Shown one piece after another: positions 18,078 to 27,498 of a DNA stretch of 64,000 bases (positions are counted from its first letter, which is position 1; the number at the start of each line of letters is the position of its first letter). The stretch covers positions 2,480,001-2,544,000 of the forward strand of contig NZ_AP017369.1 of NCBI RefSeq assembly GCF_002355155.1, read 5' to 3'. Position numbers and translations under genes: made by a program. The stretch comes from Corynebacterium suranareeae. Lineage in GTDB: Bacteria > Actinomycetota > Actinomycetes > Mycobacteriales > Mycobacteriaceae. The notes below the pieces were generated by a model. It worked only from the letters and a program-made list of their open reading frames with translations. It was not told the DNA's origin and did not search any database.

Positions 18078-18096
18078 TTAGGCTACCCACACCTAC
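18078..18096 (-). promoter_or_regulatory. Likely DtxR operator of hmuO
   Basis: TTAGGCTACCCACACCTAC matches the DtxR consensus TTAGGTTAGCCTAACCTAA at about 14 of 19 positions, with both outer half sites conserved. Its place in the hmuO promoter region agrees with known iron control of this gene in corynebacteria. Confidence 0.65.
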
Positions 18097-18160
18097 ATAT
18101 AGTTCCTTAGTTGGAACCTTTCTTCACAACTTTGTCGCTTTCACTACCCACCATGGTTGC

Positions 18161-21100
18161 CTAAATTTCACGCTGTTCCATGGAATCCACACCCCAAAAC
18201 ACCTCATCAACAACCTGCCGGCTCTTTCGGGTCACTTTCAAATAGTTTTCCAAATACTCCTGATACTCACTTGGATCCCAACCCGAAGCACCGGCTACCT
18301 GCGCAAGCGCTGGACCTGGCGTAGGCAATTGATCCATCCTTTTACCCCTGACCAGGACAAGAGCATTTCTAGCAGCCGTGGCGGTAAGCCATGCTTCCCT
18401 CAAGGTGTTCACCTGCACTGGATTAATAATCTGATGCTGCTCCAAGACCTCAAGCACCTCCAACGTAGAAGTGTTATGCAGCTCTGGAATCTCATGTGCA
18501 TGCATCATAGTGAGCAATTGCACCGTCCATTCAATATCCGACAGCGCTCCCCTACCCAACTTGGTATGAGTATTTCGATCAGCACCGCGAGGAAGACGTT
18601 CATTATCCACACGAGCCTTCATGCGACGCACTTCCCTCAACTGAGCCGGAGATGCCCCATCTGTGGGATAACGGAAACGATCGATCGATTCCAAAAACTT
18701 CCTACCAAGTTCTCGGTCACCCGCCACCCAAGCAGCACGCAACAAAGCTTGAATTTCCCAGGTCTCGCCCCACTTCTCATAATAATTAACGTAGGATTCC
18801 ACGGTACGAACGATCGCTCCTGAACGCCCTTCAGGACGCAATCCCAGATCAACCTCCAAAGGTGGATCCCCAGATGGCTTGGCAAGCCTTGACCGCATGG
18901 AATCACACACAGCAATCGACCACGTTATGGCATCGTGTTCATCTACTCCTGCCACTGGTTCGCACACAAACATGACATCAGCATCAGATCCATACCCCAG
19001 CTCTGCACCACCTAATCGACCCATGCCAATCACCGAAATATTCGCCTGTGGCTGATCAGGTTTTTGAGGATCGTTCAACGCCGCGCGAATCTCTGCATCC
19101 AAAGCAGCATCTAAGACAGCATCCCACACGAGAGATAATCCTTGGCATACCTCCTGAACGCTCAACATATCCAGCAGATCTGCCGAAGCGATACGGGCAA
19201 GTTCTTGACGACGCAGCGACCGTGCCGCCTGAATCGCCCGATCAGGTGACTCATGCCTAGACACCGTTGCCTTGATCGCCTTACTTACCTGAGTCGGAGC
19301 AGTAGCCAACAACTTTGGCCCAGACGCAGCATCACCAAGCTGTTTCACAAAATCCGGAGTGGAAATAATCAACTCTGAAATATAGGGAGAATTACCCAAA
19401 ATCCTCATCAAACGCTGCCCCACCACGCCTTCGTCACGCAGCATGCGCAAAAACCAACTGCGATCATATGCAGCATCAGAAAGCTTGCGATAATTCAACA
19501 ACCCTGCATCTGGATCCGCCGTTTGAGACAACCACTCCATCAACGTCGGAAGCAACATAGCCTGGATCTTTGCTTTACGGCTAGCCCCAGAGGCAAGTGC
19601 CGTCAGATGCTCATAAGCTCGCGCCGGGTGCATGTATCCCAACGCAGCCAACTGCAATTTCGCTGCATCTGGAGACAACCTGATGGCATCGGCGCTTAAA
19701 TTAACAACAGAGTTCAGCAGCGGGCGGTAAAACAGCTGACTATGCAGTGATTGAATTTGCAAACGAACCTTGCGTAAATGCCGTTCCATCGCGCGAGCTG
19801 AGCTTTGCTCCCGGGAACCAGTAAACCCAGAAGCACGAGCAAGCCACCGCATGTTCATGCGATCATCAGATTTAGGCAATAGGTGTGTACGTTTGATTCG
19901 CTCCAATTGCAGTCGGTGTTCCAAAAGGCGCAAGAACTCATACGACTCAATCAGATTATGCCCGTCCTCACGGCCAACGTAACCCTGATCAACCAACGCA
20001 TGTAGGGCATCGACCGTGGAACGGACACGCAAGGTTTCATCAATACGCCCATGAACCATCTGCAGAAGTTGGACGGCAAACTCGACGTCTCGAAGTCCAC
20101 CACGCCCCAGTTTCAGCTCTCTATCCCGCAGATCTTCTGGAACATTATCTAAAACACGCCTACGCATAGCTTGAACATCGGTAACAAAGGATTCCCTTTG
20201 GCTTGCCGACCAGATCAACGGAGTCAGTGCATCCACATACTCTTGCCCCAAGGCGATATCGCCAGTCATGGGACGGGCTTTAAGCAGCGCCTGAAATTCC
20301 CACGTTTCAGCCCAACGTTTGTAGTAGGCCATATGAGATTCAAGGGAACGCACCAGTGCGCCACTTTTGCCTTCGGGCCGAAGTGCCGCATCAACCTCAA
20401 AGAAAGAGTTACTACCGATTCGGATCAATTCAGCAGCCGTACGCGTTGCTTTAGAATTAGCAGGCTGTGCCACAAAAACAACATCAACGTCTGAAATATA
20501 GTTCAGTTCCTGCGCACCACATTTACCCATCGCAATGACGGAAAGTGCGGAATCAACCGGCTTTTCCCCATAAACATTGGCAATTGCCACAGCTAAAGCT
20601 GCAGTTAACGCAGCATCGGCCAAATTACTAAGCTGCATGGTGACAGTACTAAAAGCAACTGGATCGCCACCTTTGTTACGCATATCTGTGGGAAATGTAC
20701 CAGCCAGATCATGTGCTGCGATCCTGGTAAGCAGAGTCCGATAAGTCCACTTCAACACCCGTTCAGCTTCAGGTCCGGTCATGTCCGCCACGTAAAAGCC
20801 GGCGGTTGCCAAATCCTCTTGGGCGAGGTTGTGAGCATCTGTGTAATCCTCAACCTGCAATATTGCAGGTTTTGCCTGCACAGAAGCCAATAATTCCTGA
20901 AACATTTCTTCGCGAGTAGGTGCATCCAGAGTCAGCAACTTCCACTGTTGCGGATTAGCTACCAAATGATCGCCTACTGCTGCAGAACCTCCCAACAGGG
21001 CAATGAGTCGGATACGAAGATGCTCGTCCTCCCGAATAGCTTGGTCAAGCTCTTGCTTCGCCTGGTCACTGATAGCTTCAAGAGCTTGATACAGACGAAC

Positions 21101-21298
21101 AAGGAGATTAAGCGCAACATCTGGATCACCCGCTCCAGAAAGAGCCCACATGAGATCTAAAGACTCAACATTGCGCCAACCTAGCAGTTCAAGGTCTGCT
21201 TGCGCGTGCTCTGATTTCAGCGACAGGGACCCCACTTTGGGCAATGGGTCTCTGACAAAGCCCACAACTTTTCGTTCGCTTCGCAACGGTCCTGACAT
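18161..21298 (-). CDS. glnE: Glutamine synthetase adenylyltransferase/deadenylase GlnE
   Basis: GlnE attaches AMP to, and removes it from, the regulatory tyrosine of glutamine synthetase (Tyr405 of GlnA). The 1045-residue protein has two nucleotidyltransferase domains: the N-terminal deadenylase domain with MGKCGAQELNYISDVDVVFV near residue 260, and the C-terminal adenylylase domain with MGRLGGAELGYGSDADVMFV near residue 750, each with the paired catalytic aspartates. A helical region links them. It follows glnA2 by 32 bases on the same strand, so the two form an operon, as in other Corynebacteriales. Confidence 0.97.
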   Translation of the reverse strand: MSGPLRSERKVVGFVRDPLPKVGSLSLKSEHAQADLELLGWRNVESLDLMWALSGAGDPDVALNLLVRLYQALEAISDQAKQELDQAIREDEHLRIRLIALLGGSAAVGDHLVANPQQWKLLTLDAPTREEMFQELLASVQAKPAILQVEDYTDAHNLAQEDLATAGFYVADMTGPEAERVLKWTYRTLLTRIAAHDLAGTFPTDMRNKGGDPVAFSTVTMQLSNLADAALTAALAVAIANVYGEKPVDSALSVIAMGKCGAQELNYISDVDVVFVAQPANSKATRTAAELIRIGSNSFFEVDAALRPEGKSGALVRSLESHMAYYKRWAETWEFQALLKARPMTGDIALGQEYVDALTPLIWSASQRESFVTDVQAMRRRVLDNVPEDLRDRELKLGRGGLRDVEFAVQLLQMVHGRIDETLRVRSTVDALHALVDQGYVGREDGHNLIESYEFLRLLEHRLQLERIKRTHLLPKSDDRMNMRWLARASGFTGSREQSSARAMERHLRKVRLQIQSLHSQLFYRPLLNSVVNLSADAIRLSPDAAKLQLAALGYMHPARAYEHLTALASGASRKAKIQAMLLPTLMEWLSQTADPDAGLLNYRKLSDAAYDRSWFLRMLRDEGVVGQRLMRILGNSPYISELIISTPDFVKQLGDAASGPKLLATAPTQVSKAIKATVSRHESPDRAIQAARSLRRQELARIASADLLDMLSVQEVCQGLSLVWDAVLDAALDAEIRAALNDPQKPDQPQANISVIGMGRLGGAELGYGSDADVMFVCEPVAGVDEHDAITWSIAVCDSMRSRLAKPSGDPPLEVDLGLRPEGRSGAIVRTVESYVNYYEKWGETWEIQALLRAAWVAGDRELGRKFLESIDRFRYPTDGASPAQLREVRRMKARVDNERLPRGADRNTHTKLGRGALSDIEWTVQLLTMMHAHEIPELHNTSTLEVLEVLEQHQIINPVQVNTLREAWLTATAARNALVLVRGKRMDQLPTPGPALAQVAGASGWDPSEYQEYLENYLKVTRKSRQVVDEVFWGVDSMEQREI

Positions 21299-21330
21299 GA
21301 CTTGACCTCCTCTGCTGGATTCCCGGGGAA

Positions 21331-22671
21331 CTAATAATCAAGGTTGTTTCGAAGTTCCCAAGGCGTGATCTGTTCTTGGTAGTCACGCCATTCACGCCAC
21401 TTATTGCGCAGGAAAAACTCGAATACATGCTCGCCCAGAATATCCGCCACCAACTCGGACTTTTCCATTTGGCGCAGGGCTTGATCAAGACTGCTTGGCA
21501 GGTCGTTGTAGCCCATCGCCCGGCGTTCTCTGAAACTCAAGTTAGAGATATCATCCTCAGCCGGATCGTCCAGCTCATAGCCTTCTTTAATCCCTTTGAG
21601 ACCAGCGCCAAGCATGACAGAAAACGCGAGATAAGGATTACACGCGGTATCAGGCAGTCGGATTTCCACCCGGCGCGATTCTTCCTTGTTCAACCGATAC
21701 GTAGGCACGCGCACCAACGCAGACCTGTTGGACACTCCCCAAGTTGCGGCAGTTGGCGCTTCGTTTCCATAAACAATGCGCTTATAGGAATTGACCCACT
21801 GATTAGTTACTGCCGTGAACTCTGGTGCGTGGTACAAGATTCCAGCAATAAATTGCTTTGCCGTTTTAGACAACATGAACTGATCATCCGGGTCATGGAA
21901 GGCGTTGGTGTCTCCTTCAAACAACGACATGTGCGTGTGCATGGCAGAACCCGCATGCTCTTGGAAAGGCTTAGGCATAAATGATGCGCCCACGCCCTGA
22001 TCTCTGGCTACCTGTTTCATGATGTAACGAAACGTCATGATGTTGTCTGCCATGGTCAAAGCATCTGCATGGCGTAAATCTATTTCCTGTTGGCCGGGGG
22101 CAGTCTCATGGTGAGAAAATTCCACGGGGATGCCTAGCTCTTCCAAAGCAACCATTGCGTTTCGACGGAAATTCGGCGCCTCATTGAAGGTCGCTTGGTC
22201 GAAATATCCACCGTTATCAGTGGGCACCGGGGGCAGCCCGTCGGTGCGCAAACTTTGAACAAGATAGAACTCAATTTCAGGTGAGATCATGCATGTTAAA
22301 CCCTCATCGGCTGCCAATTGCACTTGCCTTCGCAGCACTTGCCGCGGGTCCGAAAAGGAAGGTTGCCCATCGGGCATGGTGACGTCACAGAACAAGCGCG
22401 CTGCTTGAAGTTTAGATACTCCGGCTTCTAAAGGAAGCACCTGAAATGTAGAAGGATCCGGTCGAGCAATCGTGTCTGCTTCTGAAATACGTGCATACCC
22501 TTCAATCGCTGACCCATCAAAACCGATTCCTTCTTCCAGGGCTGACTCCAATTCAGCAGGAGCCACAACCACTGATTTCAAGTGGCCAAGAATGTCAGTG
22601 AACCAGAGACGCACAAACCTAATGTCACGTTCTTCTATGGCACTGAGTACAAATTCCTGTTCGCTGTTCAT
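21331..22671 (-). CDS. glnA2: Glutamine synthetase-like protein GlnA2
   Basis: A 446-residue GSI-family protein with FDGSAIEGYARI, the metal-binding EIEFYLVQ, GSAMHTHMSLF, and the NRSALVRVP block. It is shorter than GlnA. Where GlnA has the adenylylated tyrosine in DLYELPPEE, GlnA2 has NLSFRERRA, with serine at the tyrosine position, so it should not be a target of adenylylation even though glnE follows it. In C. glutamicum GlnA2 is not required for glutamine synthesis and its role is open. I use ATG 22671 (MNSEQEF); the frame continues 18 codons upstream without family similarity. No clear ribosome site precedes it. Confidence 0.93.
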   Translation of the reverse strand: MNSEQEFVLSAIEERDIRFVRLWFTDILGHLKSVVVAPAELESALEEGIGFDGSAIEGYARISEADTIARPDPSTFQVLPLEAGVSKLQAARLFCDVTMPDGQPSFSDPRQVLRRQVQLAADEGLTCMISPEIEFYLVQSLRTDGLPPVPTDNGGYFDQATFNEAPNFRRNAMVALEELGIPVEFSHHETAPGQQEIDLRHADALTMADNIMTFRYIMKQVARDQGVGASFMPKPFQEHAGSAMHTHMSLFEGDTNAFHDPDDQFMLSKTAKQFIAGILYHAPEFTAVTNQWVNSYKRIVYGNEAPTAATWGVSNRSALVRVPTYRLNKEESRRVEIRLPDTACNPYLAFSVMLGAGLKGIKEGYELDDPAEDDISNLSFRERRAMGYNDLPSSLDQALRQMEKSELVADILGEHVFEFFLRNKWREWRDYQEQITPWELRNNLDY

Positions 22672-22866
22672 GAAAACTAATTTACGCAGCGATGGGACAA
22701 AGACTGTGCATTTGCCACTTTTCAAAGGGGTACGGGGGTAGATTTTTTAAATGTTTCACGTGGTCATTGCGTTTTTTATCACACCGGGGGTATGTCATGT
22801 CCACACCTAGTGGTTCACTAAGAACCGCACAGCAATTAGAACACTTACACGAATAAGGACCACGTA

Positions 22867-23964
22867 ATGACCATTTCCCCTTTCTCCCACGATGTTTCCG
22901 AAGCTCAAGACTCCTACCGCAGGCAGTTGGAGGAAAATATCATCAGTCACCTCCGCTTTTGTGCACAAAGAGGCTGGACCCCAGTTGATCTCCGCCATGA
23001 GTTTTCCGCAGATATTGACCCACTACTATTCCTGGCACTTCCTGAAATCGCCTATTCTTGCTCGGAAGATATGTACTCACTATGGATGGAGGGTACGCGA
23101 CCTGCTGCAACAAATTTCCTCCCTGTGGGAACTTTGGAGAAAATTCTTATTGCACTCCCCCAACTTGGCACCTTGCCTGATTGGGACATGCTCGCAGAAC
23201 TCCACGCGGTAGCTAATGATCCTTCCACACAGTTAACTCCCGAACAGTCCAAAGCACACCACCGCATAACCGCACTTTTAAAGAAGGCAGAATCAACCAA
23301 TTTTGAGGAAGAAGCAGAAGCCCTCATCCTCAAAGCTGAGACACTTCGACAGCAATATCGCATCGAGTCTCTTCTCATAGATTCTTACAACCAGGACGCT
23401 AAGGATTCTTCTACTCCAATCCGGGCAACTCGCGTATATCTAGAAGCGCCCTGGATTAGACATCAATTCAAGTTACTTAATTGCGTAGCACGAGTGCATT
23501 CCTGTGAGGGCTTGCTGGTCACCAAATCTGGGATCTGCACGATTTTTGGCGAACCAGACGATGTCGCTCATGTGGTTGACCTCTTTAATAGCCTGAACCG
23601 GCAAAGGGCCCATTTCATGAAAACATCATCTGGTGCACGCCAAGCACAATTGAATGGTGAAACAAGCTCGTATCGGCGCAGTTTCATGATTGCCTACGCA
23701 TATCAGATAACCCAACTACTAATCATCGCTAAAGAAGAGGCCCTGAGTGATTTGGCTGATCATGCACCCTTAGCTCATAACGCTATCGTCCCTGTTTTGG
23801 AAGATAGGGGGATCAGGGCACAAGTCGCGCTAAAAGATACGTTCCCCAACATAAGGAATATGACCTTCCGTTCAACCAATAGTCGTGGTTTTACTGACGG
23901 AGTCATTGCGGCCAACAATTCTCATTTGGGCGGGGAGAAAGCCAGTTTGGCCGACCCCTTCTAG
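22867..23964 (+). CDS. DUF2786-domain protein
   Basis: A 365-residue soluble protein. The recognisable part is a DUF2786 helical region at about residues 135-170 (ITALLKKAESTNFEEEAEAL and ILKAETLRQQYRIE), a family found in actinobacteria and phages without a proven function. The C-terminal part is uncharacterised and contains SSYRRSFMIAYAYQI and a SRGFTDG motif. The start ATG is preceded by AAGGACC. It is divergent from glnA2. Confidence 0.85.
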   Translation: MTISPFSHDVSEAQDSYRRQLEENIISHLRFCAQRGWTPVDLRHEFSADIDPLLFLALPEIAYSCSEDMYSLWMEGTRPAATNFLPVGTLEKILIALPQLGTLPDWDMLAELHAVANDPSTQLTPEQSKAHHRITALLKKAESTNFEEEAEALILKAETLRQQYRIESLLIDSYNQDAKDSSTPIRATRVYLEAPWIRHQFKLLNCVARVHSCEGLLVTKSGICTIFGEPDDVAHVVDLFNSLNRQRAHFMKTSSGARQAQLNGETSSYRRSFMIAYAYQITQLLIIAKEEALSDLADHAPLAHNAIVPVLEDRGIRAQVALKDTFPNIRNMTFRSTNSRGFTDGVIAANNSHLGGEKASLADPF

Positions 23965-24099
23965 GCCAGGTGAATTTGCCTATTCGCGCGTAACATGAGG
24001 TGGGCAAATAGGTTACAGATTTTCGCCACTAGAAAACCTGTAACCACCACCGAAAACCCACCCCACAGCTGGTTTAGTTTTTAAAAGGATGGATAGAAA

Positions 24100-25839
24100 A
24101 TGCAACAGCATCTAGAAGTGGAAACTAAGTTTTCCGTCAGTGACTCAACTCAGATTCCACAACTTGACGCTATCGCAGGGGTTGATCATATTGATCGCAC
24201 CGAAATCCATCACTTAAGTGCCGTCTATTTTGACACCGCTGATCTGCGTCTCACCCGAGCTAAAATCACGCTCAGGCGACGCACCGGCGGTGTTGATGCA
24301 GGCTGGCACATTAAATTTCCCGGAAAAATTGGTCGACGAGAAGTCCAGGCACCGCTTGATGGACAAGGTGCCACCGAAACTACTCCCCCACAAGAGCTTT
24401 TAGGGCATATCCGCGCACTTATCCAAGGAAGAGCACTCACCCCAATTGCCCAGGTGGATAATGAACGCCACATGTTCTATCTAGCAGATGCTAATAATTC
24501 AATCATCGCTGAGTTCTGCGACGATCATGTATCCACCATTTCCCACCTACCCGGTGGTGTACGCAAGCAGTGGAGAGAATGGGAATTCGAACTCAGCGAT
24601 GGACATCTCGAAGAAGAAGTCGTGTCAGAGCTGCTTCATTCTGCCCAAGCTGTTCTAACTTCGGCAGGCGCATTTGTCTCCAATAGCCCCTCCAAGCTGG
24701 TGTCTGCATTAGATGACTCCGTCAATAATGTGCCAGCCCCTCCAGAAATGGCACAGTTAGACAAATCAGATCCAGCTCGCGGAGTGCTAAAAGCAATCGC
24801 AACCAATGCTGCAAAAATTACTGAATACGACCCACGCGTTCGCGCAGATGAATACGACTCTGTGCATCAAATGCGTGTAGCCACCCGTGAGCTCCGCAGT
24901 CACCTGCAGACCTTCGAAGGAGTTCTAGGAGGTGACAACTACCGACTTCTAGAAAAAGAACTAAAGGTTCTAGCTAATATTCTCGGACGCGCGCGGGATG
25001 CAGAAGTGGTAGAAGAACGTCTCAGTGCGCTGATCGATACTGAAATAGGTGATTCTATTGATCAAGACACCAAAGCTGAATTGCTCGAGGATTTAAGTGC
25101 GGAATACCGTCGTGAGCACAGTCGAGTCGTTCGAGCTCTAGATAATGATCGCTACACCGATCTCCTACAAGCACTGGAAGATCTCCTTGTTAATCCACCC
25201 CTGATAACTGAAGCAGATCAATCCCAACTCGAAGATGCCAGCGAAGCAAGTGAGATTACAGAGCCAACAGGCACAGACACCGAAGAGTTAGATAAGGAGT
25301 ACTCCCCCGGCTCCCACGGTTCCCACGCACCGGAAGCAGGTGTAGAAAACCTTAATCGGCCAAAGAAAATCGATGCCACCTCTGTTCTTCTCCATCACCT
25401 TGATAAGGCGCACACCAAACTCATTCGATCGGAAAAGAAAGCTCGTTCACAGTGGGATGATCAAAGCGTTGCGCTTGAAACACGTGAAGAAAACTTCCAC
25501 AACATGCGTAAAGCTGCAAAAAGGCTGCGCTACAGTGCAGAGGCCGTGGGCAAGGCAACCAATGTGGACACCAAGAAGCTATACAAAGCGTGCAGCCGGC
25601 TTCAAACAATCCTTGGAGACTATCAAGATGCCATCACATCCCGAGACGAACTACTTCGTCGGGCACAAATAGCACGCCGTCAAGGACGTGACACATTCGG
25701 ATACGGAGTGTTATATCAGCACGAACAAGCACTATCGCGGGAATACCTCAGTGGTTACCGGGAAGCCTTTAAAGCTGTGGAGAAAGCCTACGAGAAAATG
25801 ATTAAAGACACTAAAAAACGTTCGAAAAAGAACAAATGA
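24100..25839 (+). CDS. CYTH and CHAD domain protein
   Basis: A 579-residue protein with an N-terminal CYTH domain (residues 1-205), recognised by the start HLEVETKFSV (the ExExK motif) and by basic and acidic strands lining the tunnel that binds triphosphate. It is followed by a CHAD domain (residues about 220-579) of His-rich conserved helices, with VHQMRVATRELRSHL and NFHNMRKAAKRLRY. CHAD domains bind inorganic polyphosphate, and CYTH domains cleave or bind triphosphates, so a role at polyphosphate granules is likely (inference). A Glu/Ser/Thr-rich insert at about residues 370-425 interrupts the CHAD region. It ends in a Lys-rich tail. Confidence 0.92.
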   Translation: MQQHLEVETKFSVSDSTQIPQLDAIAGVDHIDRTEIHHLSAVYFDTADLRLTRAKITLRRRTGGVDAGWHIKFPGKIGRREVQAPLDGQGATETTPPQELLGHIRALIQGRALTPIAQVDNERHMFYLADANNSIIAEFCDDHVSTISHLPGGVRKQWREWEFELSDGHLEEEVVSELLHSAQAVLTSAGAFVSNSPSKLVSALDDSVNNVPAPPEMAQLDKSDPARGVLKAIATNAAKITEYDPRVRADEYDSVHQMRVATRELRSHLQTFEGVLGGDNYRLLEKELKVLANILGRARDAEVVEERLSALIDTEIGDSIDQDTKAELLEDLSAEYRREHSRVVRALDNDRYTDLLQALEDLLVNPPLITEADQSQLEDASEASEITEPTGTDTEELDKEYSPGSHGSHAPEAGVENLNRPKKIDATSVLLHHLDKAHTKLIRSEKKARSQWDDQSVALETREENFHNMRKAAKRLRYSAEAVGKATNVDTKKLYKACSRLQTILGDYQDAITSRDELLRRAQIARRQGRDTFGYGVLYQHEQALSREYLSGYREAFKAVEKAYEKMIKDTKKRSKKNK

Positions 25840-25880
25840 AAATGGGGGCCACACCAGGAATCCCCGGTAGCCCCAATTTT
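25840..25880. terminator. Bidirectional terminator
   Basis: AAATGGGGGC and GCCCCAATTTT form a hairpin directly after the CYTH-CHAD stop and next to the end of the convergent small gene, with A and T tracts on both sides. Confidence 0.8.
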
Positions 25881-26063
25881 CTAATCCTCTTCCTCATCCC
25901 AACGATCTGCAGCATGAGTTCGCGCTGATGCAATGCTGATCGCATGGCGTGCTTCTTCTTCAGTGTCATAAGGCCCCATACGGTTTTCAAAACCAGGGGT
26001 CTTTCCCTGTGACACTTCACCTGTAGACAGGTCGTAATACCATTTGTAGTCTTCAACAGCCAT
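25881..26063 (-). CDS. Conserved small acidic protein (SPOR-like)
   Basis: A 60-residue protein, MAVEDYKWYYDLSTGEVSQG and so on, ending in RWDEEED. The type occurs widely in actinobacteria as a stand-alone small protein, often annotated as SPOR-like, with the conserved YYDLSTGEV and MGPYDTEEEARHA blocks. Function is unknown. It lies on the opposite strand to its neighbours and shares a terminator with the CYTH-CHAD gene. Confidence 0.8.
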   Translation of the reverse strand: MAVEDYKWYYDLSTGEVSQGKTPGFENRMGPYDTEEEARHAISIASARTHAADRWDEEED

Positions 26064-26202
26064 GTCGACTCAACTCCAATCACAAGCCAAATAGTTTTTT
26101 TAAGTGTGTGGCACCCCACTATAGGCCTCAAGGAGTTTCCGCACCGGCTAGAGTGGTTCTGTTATTTATTTGTGACTTCTATTTGGGGAGGCTTTTCTTT
26201 TC

Positions 26203-27498
26203 ATGGCCATTTGGCAGCCAACTTTCACCGGCCCACACGGCGCTCAAGTTGGATCATCCTCCACTGACCTCCTCGAAGCATGCGTTGCCTTCCACCGCGA
26301 ACATTTTCACACCAACCCCACAGGAGCAGCAACAGCGCCGGGAACGTGGTCATTAATTGGTGAGCATTCTGATTATGCCGGTGGCGTCGTGCTGGCAGCG
26401 AACACCAATTGGCGAACAGCAGTAGCGGTAAATAAAAACCGAAAAGATGAGATCAACGTGCACGTTGTTGATGAAAAGGGAGGCGTCGAAAAGCATTTTA
26501 TAAGCACTGCTGACGTTGCAGCGCGCGCACAAGCCCATATGAAATCCCATGATGATTTGGGCCGCCAGACTACCCCGCCCCAGCCTGAGGGCGGGATTGC
26601 TGCTCGCTTGGGCGGCATTGCGTGGACGATGATCCACAAGCAAATGCTGTCGCGTGACACCAAGGGCTTAGACATCACTGTCCTAAGCACTATTCCTGCA
26701 GGAGTGGGATTGGGAGAAAATTCTGCCATGGATGTCGCCTTAGCGTTGGCTTTGCACCGAGAAAATATTGAAGAAGCACCGGTGAAAGCACGGATTGCAG
26801 AAATTTGTTCGCACTCCGCATTCATGTTCAGCGAAGCTTCGGTGTTGCGTGCGCGGCACACCGTGGCCTTACGCGGCGAACACGGACGAATTGCGGTGGT
26901 TGATTACTCTGATGGCTCTGTAACGCAGGCGCCACATCCAGTAAGTCGTTCAGCAGGTTTATCTGCCTTCATTGTGGCAGCTGACACCACTACTGATTCG
27001 ACTATTTTCCGTAATATTTATGCACGTCACGCCTTTATTGATGAAGCAACTCGAGCCTTCAGCGTGGAATCTTTACGGCTACTTCCAGATGCGTCAACTC
27101 GTGTTGTGGAATGGCTCCAGGCAGTTATCGACGTCACCGGTAGAACTGATTTACCACAAGTGGAACAAGCTCAAAGTTGGCTCAACTTGTGGGAAAATGA
27201 GACCCGGCGCGCGCAACTTACAGCCAATGCGCTGCGTTCTCGAAGGTTAAATGAGTTTTCCGCACTGCTTGAAGAATCTCACGAGGATATCGCAGAAACA
27301 CTGCTTATCCCCGCTGCTGATCAGGCATTGGCCAAATTGTGTATCGAACGAGGCGCGTTTGCTGCGCGATCAAGTTCTGCACGCGGTGTCATCGCTTTGG
27401 TGGATGCTAAACATGCGCACAATTTTGCCGCTGATTTAAGCGATGATGGCTTGTTTGTGGTGCCACTGGGACATGGAGATGTTGCCGTACCTGCCTAA
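26203..27498 (+). CDS. galK: Galactokinase-like GHMP kinase
   Basis: A 431-residue protein of the GHMP kinase family, similar to galactokinases, which phosphorylate galactose at C1. The sugar-binding signature appears as GTWSLIGEHSDYAGG; the usual start is GRVN, so the arginine is lost. The ATP loop appears as PAGVGLGENSAMD instead of the usual G-L-S-S-S-A form. These changes make an altered substrate or weak activity possible. No other Leloir gene is near it. GGGGAGG lies upstream of ATG 26203. The stop overlaps the stop of the convergent RNB gene by four bases. Confidence 0.82.
   Translation: MAIWQPTFTGPHGAQVGSSSTDLLEACVAFHREHFHTNPTGAATAPGTWSLIGEHSDYAGGVVLAANTNWRTAVAVNKNRKDEINVHVVDEKGGVEKHFISTADVAARAQAHMKSHDDLGRQTTPPQPEGGIAARLGGIAWTMIHKQMLSRDTKGLDITVLSTIPAGVGLGENSAMDVALALALHRENIEEAPVKARIAEICSHSAFMFSEASVLRARHTVALRGEHGRIAVVDYSDGSVTQAPHPVSRSAGLSAFIVAADTTTDSTIFRNIYARHAFIDEATRAFSVESLRLLPDASTRVVEWLQAVIDVTGRTDLPQVEQAQSWLNLWENETRRAQLTANALRSRRLNEFSALLEESHEDIAETLLIPAADQALAKLCIERGAFAARSSSARGVIALVDAKHAHNFAADLSDDGLFVVPLGHGDVAVPA

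Noticed and set aside
22752..22767. parS-like TGTTTCACGTGGTCAT
   Set aside because: Only the first 11 bases match the parS palindrome; the second half is broken and no partition or origin genes are near.
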